A stretch of 46,925 nt of DNA from Polaromonas sp. GTDB taxonomy: Bacteria; Pseudomonadota; Gammaproteobacteria; Burkholderiales; Burkholderiaceae_C. The stretch covers positions 1-46,925 of the forward strand of contig NZ_JAUXUP010000017.1 of assembly GCF_030680935.1 (NCBI RefSeq), read 5' to 3'. A program made the translations under genes and the position numbers. Position 1 is the first letter of the stretch, and each line of letters starts with the position of its first letter. Positions 44,447-46,925 of this stretch are shown piece by piece. Below the pieces are notes generated by a model. The model worked only from the letters and a program-made list of their open reading frames with translations, made no database searches and was not told the DNA's origin.

Positions 44447-44896
44447 ATGGGAATCGCCGTTTTTTCACGTTCAGCCGCCATCGGGGCCATCACCACCGCA
44501 AGCAGTGCTGGCAGCAGCCTTGCGGCAGTTCGTACTGTCTGGCAATCGATAGCCGCGCGGTTTCGCCCGGCTCCGCCGACACCGGTGCCCGTCCCTTTTA
44601 TGCTCGCTGTAGCAGCACAACGTCTCGCGCCTGGCGTATCCGGCGCACCTGCGACACCGCCACTTTCCATAAAAACCGTAGCAGTTCACGCAATCCACGC
44701 AACGGCCAACGGCCAGAAACATTGCCAAACGGTGCTAAAGGCAAGCTCACCGCGGCGCCTCAAGGTGGTTCGTGAGTTTGAAGCGGGCATCAGCCCGTCA
44801 TGCGCCGGACGCATGGTGATTTCAGGCCGCATGGCCGATGTCTGTGCCGAACTGGAGCGCATGGCCCAGAAGGAATCGCTTGCACAGCCTGGTTGA
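44447..44896 (+). CDS. Unrecognised small protein downstream of lexA
   Basis: 149 aa from ATG 44447, which has AGGAG five bases upstream. N-terminal Ala/Ser-rich segment (about 8-30), Pro-rich middle (PAPPTPVPVPF), then a basic region and a well-formed C-terminus (FEAGISPSCAGRMVISGRM, then ADVCAELERMAQKE) that looks conserved. I do not recognise the family. Position after lexA raises the possibility of a DNA-damage-induced gene, such as a division inhibitor, but no SOS box lies directly before it. Residues about 72-91 (SIKTVAVHAIHATANGQ) may come from a diverged dispersed-element copy. Confidence 0.6.
   Translation: MGIAVFSRSAAIGAITTASSAGSSLAAVRTVWQSIAARFRPAPPTPVPVPFMLAVAAQRLAPGVSGAPATPPLSIKTVAVHAIHATANGQKHCQTVLKASSPRRLKVVREFEAGISPSCAGRMVISGRMADVCAELERMAQKESLAQPG
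44662..44718 (-). repeat. Possible diverged dispersed element inside the post-lexA gene
   Basis: TTTCCAT, seven bases, GTAGCAGTTCACGC, then CGGCCAACGGCC follow the module order of the nnr copy. The encoded SIKTVAVHAIHATANGQ matches the Nnr insert AIESVAAHAQQQTVG at several positions. Too diverged to be certain. Confidence 0.4.
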
Positions 44897-45035
44897 GCGC
44901 GGGTGAGCAGGCCATCACCGCGCGCGGCACTTCGCCCTTTGGCGGCAGATGCCCCGGTTGCTTTCCGGTACATGTTGCCGCTATGCGACCATTCTTGTGG
45001 CGGGCGTTGGCAGAACTTGCAGGCACAATATCGGC

Positions 45036-46043
45036 ATGAATATTGTGATCCTTGACGATTATCAGGATGCGGTGCGCAAGCTGGCTTGTTCAGCCAAACT
45101 CGATGCTTACCAAGCCAAGGTTTACACCAATACCGTCAAGGGCATCGGCCAGCTTTCCGTGCGACTCAAGGACGCTGACGTAGTGGTGCTGATCCGCGAA
45201 CGGACTCCTTTGCACCGCCAGCTGATAGAAAAACTGCCGCGCCTGAAGATGATTGCCCAGACGGGCCGCGTTGGCGCCCATGTGGATGTGGCAGCCTGTA
45301 CCGAACGCGGCATCGTGGTGGCCGAAGGGGCTGGTTCACCGATAGCACCGGCAGAACTGACCTGGGCGTTGATCATGGCGGCCGCGCGCCGCATTCCACA
45401 CTACGTATCGCATCTCAAACATGGCGCCTGGCAGCAGGCCGGGCTGAAAAATGCGTCCATGCCGGCCAATTTTGGTGTCGGATCGGTACTCAAGGGTAAA
45501 ACCCTGGGTATCTGGAGCTACGGCAAGATCGGTCAGCTCGTAGCGGCTTACGGGCGGGCTTTTGGCATGCGGGTGCTGGTCTGGGGCAGCCAGGCCTCGC
45601 GCGCCCGCGCCCAGGCCGATGGTTATGAGGTCGCTCTGTCCAAAAACGAATTTTTTCAGGACAGTGACATTTTGAGCCTGCACCTGAGGCTGCAGGAAGA
45701 GACCCGGGGCGTTGTCACGCTGGAGGACCTGTCGCGCATGAAAACATCGTCCATCCTGGTCAATACCTCACGCGCAGAGCTGCTGGAGCCCGAAGCCCTG
45801 ATAGCGGGACTGAACCGCGGTCGCCCCGGACTGGCCGCAGTGGATGTGTTCGAGTCCGAGCCCATCCTGCAAGGCCACGCACTGCTGCGGCTGGAAAACT
45901 GCATCTGTACACCGCACATCGGCTATGTCGAGCAGGAGAGTTATGAGATGTATTTTGGCTCTGCGTTTGACAATGTGGTCAATTTCATCAAGGGCACACC
46001 GACCAACATCGTCAACCCCGGCGCCCTGCAGGTCAGGCGCTGA
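45036..46043 (+). CDS. D-isomer-specific 2-hydroxyacid dehydrogenase family protein
   Basis: NAD-dependent oxidoreductase of the D-2-hydroxyacid dehydrogenase superfamily. 335 aa from ATG 45036 (MNIVILDDYQDAVRKLACSA). Catalytic domain at both ends; Rossmann motif TLGIWSYGKIGQLVAAYGRAFG (as GIWSYGKIGQLVAAYG), active-site arginine in NTSRAELLEPEAL, Glu in VFESEPILQGH, and His in CICTPHIGYVEQESYEM. The substrate (glycerate, lactate, phosphoglycerate-like) cannot be assigned. Confidence 0.88.
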   Translation: MNIVILDDYQDAVRKLACSAKLDAYQAKVYTNTVKGIGQLSVRLKDADVVVLIRERTPLHRQLIEKLPRLKMIAQTGRVGAHVDVAACTERGIVVAEGAGSPIAPAELTWALIMAAARRIPHYVSHLKHGAWQQAGLKNASMPANFGVGSVLKGKTLGIWSYGKIGQLVAAYGRAFGMRVLVWGSQASRARAQADGYEVALSKNEFFQDSDILSLHLRLQEETRGVVTLEDLSRMKTSSILVNTSRAELLEPEALIAGLNRGRPGLAAVDVFESEPILQGHALLRLENCICTPHIGYVEQESYEMYFGSAFDNVVNFIKGTPTNIVNPGALQVRR

Positions 46044-46061
46044 CGGGCGGCGCTGAGCCGC

Positions 46062-46092
46062 TTTTGCGGGTTTTGCGGGTTTTGCGGGTTTT
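46062..46092 (+). repeat. Tandem 9-bp repeat
   Basis: TTTTGCGGG repeats three times in a row and is followed by TTTTGG. It lies just after the dehydrogenase gene; no protein is encoded by it. Likely slippage. Confidence 0.85.
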
Positions 46093-46149
46093 GGATCATC
46101 CTGGTGTCCGGCAGGCTCACCGGGCCAGACCGCCAAAATCCGCGAGGGC

Positions 46150-46779
46150 TTATGTCCGGCCAGGCCGGTCCAGGTCATCCGGCCTGTAGCCGGTGTCGTA
46201 GTCGTCAAAGTCCACCAGCGAATCCAGGCCCGTCGGTCGCTTTGAGTTGCGCGGCATATACAGCGGCGCGGAAATCGAAGCCGCCCCGGCGCGTTCACTC
46301 TCCTTGCGCCTGGCGGTATGCAACAGGTCGGCCAGCCCGGACTGCGTTTCGCTTCTGTCCAGACTGCGCCGCGACTCGCGCTCTCTGGCAGAAGCCCCCG
46401 CTCGGGCATCCTGGGGCGAAGGTCTGGCAGATCGCGCATCGTCGCCAGAAAGCTGACTCAGGTCGATGTCCAGCCCGAGGCGCGGCGAAGAGCGTGGCTG
46501 CATCGCAAGTTCAGCGCCTCGCGTAACCGCATCGGCACCGCTCGGTCCTGCTTCACTGTCAATGATTTCCCGACCTACGGCATGAAGCAGCAGCAGTTCG
46601 CGGTACTCTTCGAGCGTCAGCACCTCCGCCGGGTTGCCGGGGTCGCGAAACAGGGCATCTTCAAGCACATGAAAAACCTGCCGGGTTGGCCAGACGGCCT
46701 GCACCCGAAGCAACACGGCCGCGTAAGCCTTGGTGCCTGCGGCCACACCTCCAAAGCTCCGGAACGGTGCAACATGCAT
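46150..46779 (-). CDS. Hypothetical protein next to an IS end
   Basis: 209 aa from ATG 46779 (MHVAPFRSFGGVAAGTKAYA); a GTG at 46803 would add eight residues but lies in the palindrome next to the transposase end. Neither start has a good ribosome binding site. The N-terminal 85 residues look folded (AVLLRVQAVWPTRQVFHVLE, then LTLEEYRELLLLHAVGREII); the rest is Arg/Ser/Asp-rich and probably disordered, ending LDSLVDFDDYDTGYRPDDLD. No recognisable domain. The original 5' end may have been altered by the insertion. Confidence 0.5.
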   Translation of the reverse strand: MHVAPFRSFGGVAAGTKAYAAVLLRVQAVWPTRQVFHVLEDALFRDPGNPAEVLTLEEYRELLLLHAVGREIIDSEAGPSGADAVTRGAELAMQPRSSPRLGLDIDLSQLSGDDARSARPSPQDARAGASARERESRRSLDRSETQSGLADLLHTARRKESERAGAASISAPLYMPRNSKRPTGLDSLVDFDDYDTGYRPDDLDRPGRT

Positions 46780-46796
46780 CTTGAGGAGCTTCGTTG

Positions 46797-46811
46797 AATT
46801 CACTGTGAATT
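46797..46811. repeat. Palindrome at the transposase end
   Basis: AATTCAC-T-GTGAATT is a perfect 7-bp inverted repeat directly after the transposase stop codon. It could be part of the insertion-sequence terminus or a transcription stop. Confidence 0.5.
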
Positions 46812-46812
46812 T

Positions 46813-46925
46813 CTAGGCCATCGCCAAATTCAACTTGCCACAATGAAACAAAATTCTTGCCCGGTAGTTGGTGAAATTACGGAACCCACGGGCATTGGCC
46901 TTGATGAGTTGGATGGCGCTGTTGA
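46813..46925 (-). CDS. ISL3-family transposase, C-terminal end (window-truncated)
   Basis: 36 codons read in from the right edge to TAG at 46813-46815. The sequence NSAIQLIKANARGFRNFTNY, then RARILFHCGKLN, matches the conserved C-terminal block of ISL3-type DDE transposases (IK.NARGFRN..NYR.RILF.CGK). The rest of the element lies outside. This may be an intact insertion sequence or a fragment. Confidence 0.8.
   Translation of the reverse strand, partial: NSAIQLIKANARGFRNFTNYRARILFHCGKLNLAMA

Noticed and set aside
46062..46092. Three TTTTGCGGG repeats considered as iterons or a CRISPR start.
   Set aside because: Units are contiguous without spacers and only three in number; simple slippage explains them.

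Overview
The window is about 47 kb of a GC-rich betaproteobacterial chromosome. Gene content and order (smc-zipA-ligA; dapC-dapD-pilU-dapE-prmB; exbB-exbD-lpxK-trm112-kdsB-adk; a PhaR regulator plus 3-hydroxybutyrate dehydrogenase) point to Burkholderiales, most likely a Comamonadaceae relative of Rhodoferax or Polaromonas. That placement is inference from proteins and synteny; there is no rRNA here.

Layout. 1-6133 (minus): ligA (cut by the window edge), zipA and smc. 6470-11781 (plus): lysine/diaminopimelate genes dapC, dapD and dapE with the pilus ATPase gene pilU and the methyltransferase gene prmB. 11847-14430 (plus): an ABC-F ATPase and a small DUF697-like protein. 14431-15960 is a small accessory patch: a hemerythrin-like gene, a gene remnant, and a phage-type M15 endolysin gene broken by an amber codon. 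15967-20396: nnr converging on yggT and rnr (RNase R, with no usable ATG/GTG/TTG at its real N-terminus). 20639-27403: tRNA-Leu(CAG), rimO, phaR, tRNA-Val(GAC), relA, an alpha/beta hydrolase, bdhA and tRNA-Val(CAC). 27437-34072 (minus): dnaQ, sbcB, clpA, clpS and icd. 34278-37247: a Lys/Ala-repeat secreted protein, a DUF192 protein, sodB and xseA. 37587-41516 (plus): exbB-exbD-lpxK-trm112-kdsB-adk. 41580-43473 (minus): a DUF6152-like protein, a membrane protein and an asparaginase. 43612-46043 (plus): lexA behind two tandem SOS boxes, an unknown small protein and a 2-hydroxyacid dehydrogenase. The right edge holds an unknown gene and the C-terminal end of an ISL3-type transposase.

Most genes are housekeeping: chromosome structure and division, lysine and peptidoglycan precursors, lipid A and KDO supply, proteolysis, stringent and SOS responses, polyhydroxybutyrate turnover, DNA proofreading and repair.

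The most unusual signal is a dispersed element of about 57 bp with a hairpin at one end. It occurs twice between genes and at least four times inside protein-coding genes (dapE, the ABC-F gene, nnr, asparaginase; probably also the small gene after lexA). There it is read in frame, in either orientation, and adds about 19 residues. The inserted peptides resemble one another within each orientation. This is formally like the Rickettsia palindromic elements, but in a betaproteobacterium.
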